Below, one piece after another: positions 10,124 through 21,167 of a DNA stretch of 64,000 bases (position 1 is the stretch's first letter; every line of letters starts with the position of its first letter). The DNA comes from Gambelia wislizenii (Eukaryota > Chordata > Lepidosauria > Squamata > Crotaphytidae). The position numbers and the translations under genes were made by a program. The stretch is from contig JAUMIR010000003.1 in NCBI GenBank assembly GCA_030847615.1, positions 62,853,001 through 62,917,000 of the forward strand, read 5' to 3'. Below the pieces are notes generated by a model that was given only the letters and a program-made list of their open reading frames with translations, was not told the origin of the DNA and searched no databases.

Positions 10124-11870
10124 TACCGTATATTCCGGCATATAAGACGACTGGGCATATAACACCCCCCCAATTTCCAGCCAAAAATCTAGGCTTAGGC
10201 ATATAATCGCCAGATAAGACTCCCCCCCCCCAATTTGGCTGGCTTGCTGACTGGCTGGGGGAGCCTTGCCAGCTGATCCTCTTTGTTTACCAACTCATGA
10301 GGATCTCCTCGTGAGTTGGGAAAGCGAACAGGATCAGCTGGCAGGGCAACATTCGCCCCTCTCTTCAACCTTCCAGTCAAACTGGACTCGAGGGTGGAGG
10401 AAAGGGGCGAAAATGCCCAGTTTGCCTCAGCAGCCCCCTTCCCTCCATCTTGGCTCTTCCGAAGGGGGCCAAGGCGGGGGAAGCGGGGGCGGCCGCGGGA
10501 AACCGCTAGGTTCTCCCCCTCTCCCCCCACCTTCAAGGAAGGTGGGGAGAAGGTGCGAACAGGCCCCGTTTGGCTCCACAGCCCCGATCCCTCCTTCTGG
10601 GCTCCCTTCCGAAGGGAGCCCAGAAGGAGGACGCGGGACCATGGAGCCAAACCCCGGGATTCGCCCCCTCTCCCCACCTTCAAGGAAGAGGGAGCGAATC
10701 TAGGGGTTTAACTCCGCAGCCCCGATCCCTCCTTTTGGGCTCCCTCCTCCCGCGATTCCCCAACCCACAGGAGGCTGCCCAGCCTCCTCGTGGGTTGGGG
10801 AATGTGGGATGGCCAGCTGGCTGGGGGGGTTTTTCTCCCTCCTCCCTCTATTCCCCAACCCACGAGGAGGTGGCCCAGCCACCTCATGGGTTGGGGAATG
10901 CGGGATGACCAGCTGGCTGGGGGGGTTTCTCCCTCCTCCCGCGATTCCCCAACCCAGGAGGCTGCCCAGCCTCCTGGTGGGTTGGGGAATGTGGGATGGC
11001 CAGCTGGCTGGGGGGGCTGTAGGGAGGGGGCTTGGGGGAGGGGGAAAGGGTGGTTGGAGGGAAGGGGCTTCGCAGCCACCCACCCCCTCCCCAAAGCCGC
11101 GATCTCGAGTGGTATCGCGGCTTTGGGGAGGGGGAGTAGCTGGAGGGAGGAGGCTTCAGGGAGGGTGGAAGGGAGCCCAGGAGAAAGATGCGGAGGCTGT
11201 GCAGCCAAACGGAGCACGTTCGCCCCTTCTCCCCACCTTCCTTGAAGGTGGGGAGAGGGGGTGAATCCCGGGTTTGGCAGCACAGCCTCCGCATCCTCCT
11301 CCTGGGCTACCTTCCAGAAGGGAGCTCAGGAGGAAGATGCGGAGGCTGTGCATCCAAACGGGGCACGTTCGCCCCTTCTCCCCACCTTCAAGGAAGGTGG
11401 GGAGAGGGGGCGAATCCCGGGGTTTGGCTCCACGGCCCCGCGTCCTCTTTCTGGGCTCCCTTTCGAAGGGAGCCCAGAAGGAGGGATCGGGGTCGCGGAG
11501 CAAAACGGGGCATTTTCACCCTTTTCCTCCACCTTCAAGAAAGGTGGGGGAAAAGGGCGAATCTAGCGGTTTGCCTCGTCCGCTGCAGAGGCGATCGAGC
11601 GGCGGCTGCAGCAAACCGCAACGTTCGCCCCCCTCCTCTGTCTTCCGTTTTTCCCCAAAGGGGGAGAAGGCAGAGGAGGAGGGAGAAAGAACTGCAAAAC
11701 ACTTTGCTTCACCCCCCTGCCCCATCTCCTGTCTCTTCGCTCCATTTATGAAGAGGCAGGAGATAGGCAGGCAGGTGAAGCAAAGTATATCCGGCGTATA
11801 AGAAGACTGTCGATTTTGGAGGGCACTTTTGAGTGCTCAAAAGTCGTCTTATACACCGGAATATATGGTA
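10124..11870. mobile_element. 1.75-kb TIR element made of consecutive hairpins
   Basis: Terminal inverted repeats of about 29 bp begin 'taccgtatattccgg' (10124) and end 'ccggaatatatggta' (11870). If TA is the target duplication, the element is 10126-11868. The interior is very GC-rich and almost entirely self-complementary. About fifteen or more consecutive stem-loops of 45-90 bp were read by eye, including 10264-10349, 10351-10413, 10434-10488, 10509-10556, 10580-10632, 10659-10702, 10745-10815, 10843-10905, 10935-11000, 11078-11133, 11215-11268, 11282-11352, 11367-11415, 11430-11490, 11508-11563, 11626-11683 and 11695-11789. Several stems recur, such as 'cttctccccaccttcaagg' and 'attccccaaccca'. 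No transposase is visible, so it is non-autonomous. The many long overlapping frames on both strands follow from palindromy and GC content and are not genes. The superfamily is not settled. Confidence 0.85.
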
Positions 11871-12358
11871 ACCATAATTCAGATTTTCAACAGGACCTTG
11901 CATTTTCAAACAAGGTCTAATCATGTGCCATTTTAATTTAAATGGTTAATTTTATGTTAACAGAAGCCTTTATATATATAATTAAATGCACTAGAAAAGG
12001 GCTGAACAAGTACAGTGATACACTCTGAAGTCCTGCTGCTCACCACAAGGTCAAACAGAACAAGTACTGGCAATCCCCTCCACATAACCAAAACACTCAA
12101 GACAGATTAACTCATTTTCCCCCAGCAGTATCACATTAAGGTCACTTAGGCTGTACCTGTAATCTGAAATACACATGCTAAGGAGTAAACACCATTGACA
12201 GATTAGAATTTACTTTGTAATCATTTACGGGATGGCATTGTTAAAAGGTTCAGGATGTCAATGTTAGAAGCTCTAACTACAATGTTCTCATGACAGGACA
12301 TAGGATTGCTTCTCACACACCACCTCTTGTCTATTAATTTAATCCAAAAAAGAAAAGT
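11871..12358. other. Unassigned AT-rich sequence
   Basis: No gene or family recognised. Confidence 0.4.
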
Positions 12359-13125
12359 ACACGTTGCCCTCCCCTCGTTTACATGGGATCAGTACCCACA
12401 GCTTCGCCTACTTGCAATGGGGGAAAAGGTCTCTCTAGGAATCTGGAGGACCACAGAGTCATGCTGGAGGTGATCTTTCTAGGCATCAGGTAATCCTCCA
12501 TAAAGATGTAAAATTTCCAGAATTTTTTAAGCCATGGGGGAAAAAAACAACAATTTTTCTGGTTTTTTTCCAGAAAAAAATTGGAAATTTGGGGGGGAAA
12601 TGAAAAAAAAATGCAACATTAGTACTTTTTACAGACTGAAAGTCACTATGTTACTTTAGGAACATAAAACACGACCAACTATAATTTGATTTGGCATAAA
12701 ATTATCACAATTGGTATATTAAAGATTTTATTGTCTTAAAGATTTTATTCATCATGCTAAAACAAAACATTCCATAATCAATTTTCTTCCTTTTTTCAAT
12801 TTTTCAGAAAAAAACAAAAAGACATGTTCTGGTTCCATGATGGGAGTTGCAGTCACTCCATCATGACAGGTTCAGAAAAAAAAATAGGGGGAAAAACATT
12901 TTTTCTGAATGTTTCCAGTTTTTCCCCCAGGCCTTCAAATCTCTAATCCTCCAGTGTGTCTGACAAAAATTGACCTTAAGAGTCATGCCAGATACCTAAA
13001 GAAGTGTCCTCTGTAGGCATTTTCTATGTCCTCCAATGCAATTTATGCCAGTTCGCTAATATACATGATTTGACCTACCTATGGTAAATCTAGGAACTAT
13101 CCCCCACATAAACGGGGGAAGGGGG
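12359..13125. mobile_element. Possible old Tigger-like element split by a younger insertion
   Basis: The left edge 'tacacgttgccctcccctcg' resembles the TA-CAGTTGGCCCTCC terminus of the MITE family in this window. The interior ('ctctctaggaatctggagga', 'gtcatgctggag') resembles the interior of the element at 29180-29463. The right edge near 'cataaacgggggaaggg' is uncertain. It is interrupted at 12501-12943. Confidence 0.35.
12501..12943. mobile_element. 443-bp palindromic-ended DNA element with 10-bp flanking direct repeats
   Basis: Flanked by perfect direct repeats 'taatcctcca' at 12491-12500 and 12944-12953. The ends are roughly inverted: 'gccatgggggaaaa' on the left, 'cccccaggcc' on the right. 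It is non-coding and A/T-homopolymer-rich. A second relative lies at 60865-61120 and shares 'aattttaaagtcatgggggaaaa' style sequence and 'tttggtataaaattatca'. The superfamily is unknown; an 8-bp duplication (hAT) extended by chance is possible. Confidence 0.65.
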
Positions 13126-14705
13126 GGAGAGACCTATACATCAAGTAGAGACATTACGCATGGGGAATAGGATGTATTTTGTCCCTTTCACCTTCAATTT
13201 CTGCAACTTTTAAGCTTTACAGTCTCCTTTCCATACAAAAGAGATGTCAAAAGGTTACTCTGGCTTTTTTTATTTCATGAGCCATCCCATTCACCAAATG
13301 ACAATTTCATTCACTAAAAAAGAGCTAACCCATTGAACTCAATCATTAGCACAATAGCCAACCCAAATTGCCAAAATGAAAATCCAATAGTATTTTGCTA
13401 AAAATGCTATCAGTAGAGTGACCCTTGAGTTCTTATTACAATCTGAGAAGAGACCTTTCATCTATCATTTGGAATGAAACCCCAGTGTTGGACAGCCTTT
13501 AGATACATTCACCACTTGTAACTTAACGCCCCTCTTCCGAACGATAAGAGTAAAATTCTTAAAGACATCAAAAATAAAAGCTATGCATTAAAATTCAATT
13601 TACAGTGCAACTTAACTAAAAGATATGCCTACTCTAGGGGGTAAGGGTTAGGCACAAGTCTCTTCTGATGACAGAGATGCATTTTTGCTGACAGATCTGC
13701 CTGGCTGGTTAAGAGCTGATGATAGTGGGGGGGAGACCCCTCCTCTAATCCAGGAATATGTCCGTAATTCCAACACAAAGTGAAACCAGGGCTAAGTAAT
13801 TTCCAACACTCCTAGATTCAGGAGGGTTTTAGATTCAACTTAGCTTGAGGTGGCTTAGTGCTTTCTCAATGACTATCTAGCCATCCCTGCTAACTGTTCT
13901 CTAAAGTGCCATGAGCATCAAAATGTACAACAATAAATGTGGATTAAAGGACAGATACAATTGGGCAATCATATGACAAAATGAAGGTGTCATAGAATCA
14001 AGACAGGTGTTTCATACTACCTTGCTAATTTAGCTGTAATGAAAGCAGTTATTCTTTTTCAAGAACTTTCAACCTTCACTTTTTGGCCTAGCCTCAAAAC
14101 TGCACCTGCAAGCCCATCATAGAAACAATGGATGCAACATTCTATTACACATATTAATATGAATTAAGCAATAATTCCAAATCACTAGTCCTTCTCACTT
14201 TCCTAATTGCATATGGGAACCAAATGAGCTCAAAGGATGAAGTATATGGAGGAAAAATGGTCAGGAAAACAGCAAAATTAGCAGAGGTCTTAGGCAGGTC
14301 AGTGGAAAAACAGGAAACAGTGGAAGGCTGATTTATGGGGATAATAGAAGCAAGGAGAAAGATAACAGTAACAGAAGAAGAGACTTTAAGGAAGCTAAGG
14401 TGAGAAAATGGTACGCCAAGGGCCAAATCTGCCCACCCGACCCAGAAGCACAATTCATTCTCAACTCAGTGGCTCTTCCTGTAGACAAAGGCTGTAAACA
14501 TGGGAATAGGGAAAGATGGAAGAGAGAGAGCTATGACACTATGCCATTTATGTCCATTTTATTTTACACAATCTTCAGCTTAGGAACTCTGGCCATGCTC
14601 ATACCAAGGTTTACTCAAGACACCATTAATAGTGCAATGCACCATTACAACAAAAAAGCAAGCTTTTATGTGATCAAATTTTGACTTGTAAATGCCATTT
14701 GGTTA
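13126..14705. other. Unassigned sequence
   Basis: No convincing exon, RNA or repeat recognised. The open frames at 14154-14453 and 14400-14684 overlap on opposite strands and show no domain signature. Confidence 0.4.
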
Positions 14706-14945
14706 AAATGAGTGCCAGCATTGTGCTGTGGTTTGAATGTTGGACTACAACTCTGGAGACCAGGGTTCAAATCCATGCTTGGCCATGGACACCCACTGGG
14801 TGACCCTGGGCAAGTCACACTCTCTCAGACGAAGGCAAAGGCAAATCCCCTCTCAACAAATCTTGCCAAGAAACCCCTGTGAAAGGTTCAACTTAGGGTC
14901 ACCATAAGTCGGAACAACTTGAAGAACACTGTAACAACAAGGCAA
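14706..14945 (+). mobile_element. tRNA-derived squamate SINE
   Basis: The tRNA-like head has a pol III B-box, 'gggttcaaatcc', at about 14763-14774. It is followed by 'ctgggtgaccctgggcaagt', 'caaatcttgccaagaaaccc' and the tail 'caccataagtcggaacaact' then 'tgaag...aacaacaa'. The same layout occurs at 30252, 42765 and 43163. It is not a functional tRNA gene because it lacks a complete cloverleaf. Confidence 0.88.
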
Positions 14946-15550
14946 CCAGTGCTGAAGATCATGTCCTTTTGTGCAATCTCACAGGTAAGGACGTTTCCCC
15001 TATCAGATTTCCCTTTAAAGTCCAGTATTTCATTATTTACTGAGTTTCGTCACCTCATTAACATAATAGCTATGCAAGGTTGTCTCCATTCCAGAAAGTC
15101 ACAGCTCTATCATCTATAATTGTCAACCACATCTCCAATACCTAACACTACTTCTCCCAAACCAAGTGTTTCGAATTTTGTCCTCTGACTTTGTAAGTAA
15201 ATCTGCCAACCCAAAAATGTCAACATGGATAGATGCCAACTCTACTTCACTCTCTAAGGGCTAATAGTGCTTAAATATGTGTAAGGATTAGGTTTCAGGC
15301 TTTTAATCACATTAATAAAATAGCCGCTCTCCTTACTCTTCTCCAAGATTTGACTTGTTAACCATTCTACTCTTGTGGGATCAAATGGGAATCAATAAAT
15401 GACAGGATCAGTCCTAAACCACAGCTCATAAACGGTCCAGTTTTCTTTCATGAAAGTGTATGGGAAAGTGACTTTATAGCAGATACTGTTAAGATGGAAG
15501 CTTTGATTAGGAAATATACCAGTTATTAGCAAAAAGGGGGGGATTTGGAC
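14946..15550. other. Unassigned sequence
   Basis: No gene or repeat family recognised. Confidence 0.4.
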
Positions 15551-15649
15551 ATAAAATCTTAAGAGTTGAAAGGGACCATAAGGGCCATCTAGTCCAATCC
15601 TTTGCCATGCAGGAATACACAATTAATTACAACACTCCTAAAAGATGCC

Positions 15650-18335
15650 CACCCAACCTCTGCTTAAAGACCTCCAAAGATGGAGAATCTACCAAGCTCC
15701 AAATCAATCTTTTCCACTGTTAAATAGCTCTTACACTAAAAAAAAAAAATCTTCCTAATTTTTAGGTGGAATCTCTTTTCTTGTAATTTGAATCCACTGG
15801 TTTATGCTCTAGTCTCGGGAGCAGCAGAAAAGTGTCCTCCATCTTCTACATGACAACCCTTCAGATATTAAAAGAGCTATCACGTCAGCTCTCAATCTTC
15901 TCTTCTCCAAGCTAAACAGAACCACCTCCTAAGTCATTCCATATAAGGCTTGGTTTCAGACCTTTGATCATCTTGGTCATTCTTCTTTGGACACCTTGTC
16001 AATATCCTTCTTAAACTGTGGTACCCGCAACTGGACACAGTATTCCAGATGAGATCTAACCAAAGCAGAATAGAGTGGGATTGCTACTTTCTTTGATGTG
16101 GACACTATACTCCTATTGATGCAATCCAGAATTGCATTGGCTTGTTCAGCTGGGGCATCACACTGTTGACTCCTAAATCTTTTTCACATGTACTATTTTC
16201 ACTATATTTGTGTATTTTATTTTCTCCTGCCCAGATATACTGTGTGTGTGTGTGCATGCACCTTCAAGTTGCCTGTCAATGTATGGTGACCCCATGAATG
16301 TTTTTTCATAGCGTTTTCTTAGGCTAAGAATACTCAATAGTTTTGCCAGTTCCTTCCTCTGAAATATAGTCTACAGCACCTGGTATTCATTAGCAGTCTC
16401 TCACCCAATTACTAACCAGGGCTGACACTGCTTAGTTTCTCAAGATCAGATAAGATCTGGTACCTTTAGGGTATGTATGCAGTACCTTACATTTATCTCT
16501 GTTGAAATTCATTTTGTTAGTTTTGGCTCAGTTCTCCAATCTGTCAAGGTCATTTTGAATTCTAACCCTGTCCTCTGTGGTATTAGCTACTCCTAATTTG
16601 GTGTCATCTGCAAATTTGATAAGCATGCCTTCTATCCCATTATCTAAGTCACTTATAAAGATGATAAATAACATAGGACAGAACCCTAAGGCATTCCACT
16701 AGTCATTTCTCTCCAGATTGAAGAGCAACTATTGGTGAGTACTCTTGTGTTTGATCTGGCAGCCAATTAAAGATCCACCTAATTATAACACTGTCTAGCC
16801 CACAGTTCAACAGCTTGCCTGCAAGAATATCACAAGATATACTACATCACAGCACTCCACTGCTCTACCAAGTTTGCAACTCTATCAAAAAAGAGAGAAG
16901 ATTAATTTGGCATGACTTGTTTTTGAGAAACCCATGCTGGCTCTTAGTAATCAGTGTTCCTTCCCAAATATGCACAGACTGATGGTTTCATGATAAGTTC
17001 TAGAGACTTTTCTGGTATCGACGTCAAACTGACTAGTCAGTAGTTGCTCAGGTCCTCCTCTGCCCAATCTGCTGAGACTTCTCCTGTTCTTCAAAAATTC
17101 TAAAATATGATTGACATTGGCTCTGAGATTACAACTGCAAGTTCCTTTTGCACGCTTGGATGTAGCTCATCCGGCCCTGGGGACTTGAATTCATTTACAA
17201 TAGTTAGATATTCCTTTACTACCTCTTTACCTATTCTGGGCTGTAATTCCCTTACTGCACTATTTATCACATTTTCACCAATTATAGCATTGTTTTCTTT
17301 TGGGGAAAAGACTGAGGCAAAGAAGATATTAGACAATTCAGCCTTCTCTCTTTCCGCTGTTAGCATTTCACCATCTTTACACAGTAGCCCTACCGTTTCT
17401 TTGTGCCTTCTGTTGCTCTAAACATAACCAGCCCCCCTCGTTTTAAAATTATTTTTAGCCTCCTTAGCAAACCTAAGCTCATTCTGAGTTTTAATGTATC
17501 TAACATTCACCATACAAGTCTTGGCTACTTTGTATTCCTTTTTAGTGGTTTCCCCTTTCTTCCAGTTCTTATACATCTTTCTGTTAAATCTCAGCTCATC
17601 TGAATGTTCTTTGTACATCCACCATGGTTTCTTTAGACACCTCCTATTTTTCCTCTTCATTGGAATTGTCTGCAACTGTGTTTTCAATATCTCACCTTTA
17701 AGAAACTTTTATGCACCATCAACTTCCTTTCCTTGGAGCATTTCTGACCATGTGATTTCACCCAGTATTTCTCTAAGCTTACCAAAATTGGCTTTCTTGA
17801 AGTCCAGTGTGTTAGTTGCTTCCTCCACCTTTTATACAATGAAATTGTCTGCAAGGCTAGTGAGTAATTTGGTGGACATTATACTCTTGGCACAATGTGA
17901 CATTCAACAAATATCAGTGTGATTGAAGTCTCCCATTACTACTATCTCTTGCTTTTTTTTTTTTAAAAAAGGTCATTTGTTGTAGGAAGGCATCATTCAA
18001 ATCTTCAGTCTGGCTGGGGGACAGATGCCCACAATGAGCTCACCCCTTTAATTGTTACCCAAAGGCTTTCAACCTGTTTTCCATGGTCTAAATCATGGAT
18101 CTCCTCAGAGGTGTACACATCTTTGGCATACAATGGTACTCATCCTCCTTTCCTGTTTGGTCTATTTCATTGGAATAGGTTATACCCTGGCATTATTATG
18201 CTCCAATAATAATCCTACCAAGTTTTAGTGATGCCTATCAAATCATATTTGCCTTCCTTTGGTAAGAGTTCACATTCATCCTGTTTATTTCCCATGCTAT
18301 GTGCATTAGTATAGAGAAATCTAACACCATGAATC
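15650..18335 (-). pseudogene. CR1 ORF2 remnant (endonuclease plus reverse transcriptase)
   Basis: The endonuclease start is readable near 18320-18240 (FLYTNAHSMGNKQDE) and 18215 (TWWD-like), with VVMGDF near 17945. The linker reads WWMYKEHSDELRFNRKMYKNWKKGE at about 17.6 kb, split here as motif positions only. The RT N-terminus includes EKAELSNIFFASVF and FKSPGPDELHPSV. From about 17.0 kb down the sequence remains alignable to CR1 RT at nucleotide level but has no long frame. Function is lost. Confidence 0.8.
16237..16470 (-). mobile_element. 5S rRNA-derived SINE nested in CR1
   Basis: On the minus strand it reads 'gatcttgagaaactaagcag', then 'ccctggttagtaattgggtg', 'gaataccaggtgctgtag', 'ttcagaggaaggaactggc' and a tail ending in (CA)n. 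The first part corresponds to the 5S rRNA internal promoter region. The CR1 sequence continues on both sides (RT segment), so the SINE inserted into an existing CR1. Confidence 0.85.
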
Positions 18336-18549
18336 ATTTTCCCCAGCTGATTCTTTGTGGGGGGGGGGTTCTGTCCACTCTTGGGTACTTGTACTGTTGG
18401 CCTAGTCCCCCAGTATCATTAAAGCCATTCTCCCCAGTGCTTGGTGTCCCCTTGCTCTCAGGAATACTGTATCCCTCCCCCATGTAACTCACTTTAAAGC
18501 CCTCCAGGTCAGATTTATGAGACTCCCACAAATATATTCTTTCCAACTA

Positions 18550-19411
18550 ATGTGTGGCTCAACCGATCTACTGCCAGAAAAGATCCTCTTCATGAAAGTG
18601 CAGACCATGGTTCAATAAGCCAAATCTTTCTTGATGGCACCATCTGTGGAGCCAGTTGTTCACTTCTTGTATTTTTCACCCTCTTCCTGGGCTCTGCCCT
18701 TCAACAGGAAAGAGTAATGAAAAAACAACTTGTGCCCCAAGGTCCTTTAGCTTCCTCTCTAGACCCTCACAGTCTTTTCCAATATGTTGAAAGCTGTATC
18801 TTGACATATCATTAGTTCCAACATAGATCAGAAGAAAGGGATAATGGTCAGTGGGCTTGATGAGTCTTGTCAGCCACTCTGTTACATCATAGATCTTTGC
18901 CCCTGGGAGACAGCACACCTGTTGAGACATCCTATCAGGCCCACACACCACCACTTCTGTTCCTCACAACAGGGAATCACCTAGTACCATCAGATCTTTT
19001 CTTCTGGGAAATGATAGTAGCTCTTCCATCCATAGGACCCTCCAAGGTCACCTCCATGACTTCAGAACTGTGACGCTCTTGTCCCTGTTTCTGTGCCTCA
19101 TGATCACCTATTAAAGGGAGAGCTTATAATCTATTGCTTTGCTCCAAGCTTGGTTCTTGATAGTTCCTCCAAGAATCTTCCTCCTGTGCTTCAGAATTGT
19201 CACCCTTTCTAGAGGGATCCCCCATTTTTTTGTCCTTCCAGAAGAGTCTGCACCATGTTTTCTTTTCTTTTTTTTTTAAGTCACTCTCCCTGCTAAGTAA
19301 AAGAGTAGCTACAAGGGCCTCAAGCTGCTGCACCTTTTCCTCCAACAAGGCAACCAGCTTGCACTTACTGCAGGTATAGCATGGTGGATCCTCTGGTGGG
19401 AAAACAACCAT
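18550..19411 (-). pseudogene. CR1 ORF1 remnant with SGNH esterase-like domain
   Basis: The N-terminus has a Cys pair (CYTCSKCK) followed by a heptad-like stretch LVALLEEKVQQLEALVATLL, as in CR1 ORF1 proteins. Further on, the esterase blocks are visible. GDSL is encoded at about 18965-18980, directly followed by an in-frame TGA where relatives have an Arg codon. CRPDPIS-like residues (CGPDRMSQQVCCLPGA) follow, then YVGTNDMSRYSF. Known CR1 ORF1 proteins are thought to act in RNA binding, with the esterase role unclear. This copy is dead: it has stops and frame breaks between the Cys region and the GDSL block. Confidence 0.8.
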
Positions 19412-19900
19412 GGCACAGATGTTGCATCAATAACTCCATCACCATCCATGTTCATCATCCTATATACATAGTAGCATAGTTGTCTAAACTTCTCCCTTAA
19501 AGTCTCCTGAAATGTATATTCTTTCTCCCACTTCCCCAACTATATGGCCACAGCCAAAGCAAACAAAACCCCCACGTAAGCCTCCAAACAGCTCAGGCAA
19601 GCAGTCAATGTTGACCCACCAAATAAAAGCTCACCTTCTCAAATACCCCCCCCCCAAGGTAACAGGTATACAACCCTCCCTCTTCTCCCAACAGGCCCTT
19701 GCCCTCATACTCCCCTGCAGTAGCTCCCCAAAGGGATGTCCCCCCACTTTGGTGTTGGCTCCTTCAGCAGTGATGGATCCCCCCTGGAGTGCAGTCTTTA
19801 TTCTGCTAGCTCTCCCATCTGCTCCAGCTGGGTTGGGTGGAACTTGTTGGCAGAAACTGCTGAATCAGCTTCAGAGCTTGAGTCTGCAAAGAAGTAATTC

Positions 19901-20470
19901 CCTCTAGAAGTCTCTAGAAGACTCCAGAAGTAGACAGTTGAGAAACCAATTGTATAATGTATAATCATCAATTTGAACAGTTCCCATCCTCTCCTGTGAG
20001 ATGTCAGTGTACTAACCATAAAAATATGGCATTAATTTTACCATTGTAGGACTAGACATGTCTGTTCAGAAGAAACATAAGCCTATATTGTGTCTGCTCA
20101 ACTGAGTTCAAGCTTACTTCCAAGAAAATGCACTTACGGTTGCAATTCAAGTTATGCATTGCTGGCATTTTACTTCAAAAAGGGTACAATGTATATTATA
20201 AACAAATAATGGACTCTAAACAAATGGTGGAGGGCAATACAGAGAAGTAGAAACTGACTTAACAGATGTAGATATATTCTGTTATCCAGAACATCTAGAA
20301 ACAGGTTCATCAATAAGCAAAACACATAGTTCCTAGAGAAATTTCATTCTCTCACAAAAAGATTATATTGACAAAAACCATCAAAGTTAAGGTGATTAAT
20401 ATATATCCATATATTAGAGTGTGTGTGTGTGTCTGTTGAGTTTTCATTTTTGGGGAAATCACATCTAATA
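19901..20470. other. Unassigned sequence
   Basis: No gene recognised. A short GT run lies at about 20419-20432. Confidence 0.4.
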
Positions 20471-20682
20471 TACATTGGGTCCTCCGTATCTGCTAAGGTT
20501 TGGTTCTAGGACCCACTATGGATACCAAAATCCATGAATGCTCAAGTCCCATTATATACAACAGAATAGTAAAATGGTATCCCTTATATAAAACAGCAAA
20601 ATCAAAGTTTGCCTTTTGGAATTAAAAAAAATATATCAACAGTAGTTGCTTGAATCCATGGATTCTGCATGGCTGACTGTAA
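20471..20682 (-). mobile_element. Tigger-like MITE, copy 2
   Basis: Termini 'tacattgggtcctccgtatc' and 'ggctgactgta', with the family interior 'cccttatataaaacagcaaa'. It is in reverse orientation to the neighbour at 20945. Confidence 0.75.
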
Positions 20683-20944
20683 TGGTAAGGATATATACAC
20701 TCTGGGACACTCATGACTAACAAAATTTCCCAACAAATGATCAAAGTTCACAAAATGAAAAATGGGATTCTTATTGGTTACTTGGCCTATTCAGGAAAAT
20801 AAGGGTTAACTGAACCTACTAGGAAGAGAGTGCAGTACACCATCCCACATGCCATCACTTTGCTCATATGAAAAGAGGTTAAGTATGTGTGGATCCCTCT
20901 CTTGTAACACTAAACCCAGGGTTTTGGATTGCATAGAGATAGTA

Positions 20945-21167
20945 CAGTTGGCCCTGTATCCATGGATTTGGCATCCGGATTCCACCATCCATGGCTTGAA
21001 AATTACTCTAAAAAAAAAATTCCAAGAAGCAAACCTTGATTTTGCCATTTTATATAAGGGACACCATTTCACTATGCCATTGTATATAACAGGACTGAGC
21101 ACCCACGGATTTTGGTATCCACTGGGGGTCCCAGAACCAAACCCCAGCAGATACCAAAAGGCCAGTG
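20945..21167 (+). mobile_element. Tigger-like MITE, copy 3
   Basis: The left end 'TA|CAGTTGGCCCTGTATCC' is clear. The interior reads 'cattttatataagggacacc' and 'cacggattttggtatcc'. The right end is 'ggccagtg|TA'. Non-coding, 223 bp, flanked by TA dinucleotides. Confidence 0.82.

Larger units (their letters stand above)
15551..19900 (-). mobile_element. Near full-length CR1 LINE
   Basis: Read from high to low coordinates the order is: GC-rich 5' region (about 19.9-19.45 kb), ORF1 (about 19.41-18.55), ORF2 endonuclease (about 18.33-17.9), linker (17.69-17.42), RT (17.37-16.0), C-terminal block and 3' end (15.55). This is the canonical CR1 order, and about 4.3 kb is close to full length. Other CR1 copies here are 5'-truncated. 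Many stops and frameshifts and a nested 5S SINE (16237-16470) show it is old. The 5' limit is uncertain by a few hundred bases. Confidence 0.85.

Noticed and set aside
10195..11801. Many long Pro/Gly/Arg-rich open frames on both strands (up to 191 residues).
   Set aside because: They overlap in several frames on both strands of a palindromic GC-rich transposon; stop codons are rare there because of base composition. No domain or splice support.
14706..14945. Possible tRNA gene (A- and B-box-like motifs).
   Set aside because: No complete cloverleaf; the head belongs to a SINE present at least four times in the window.
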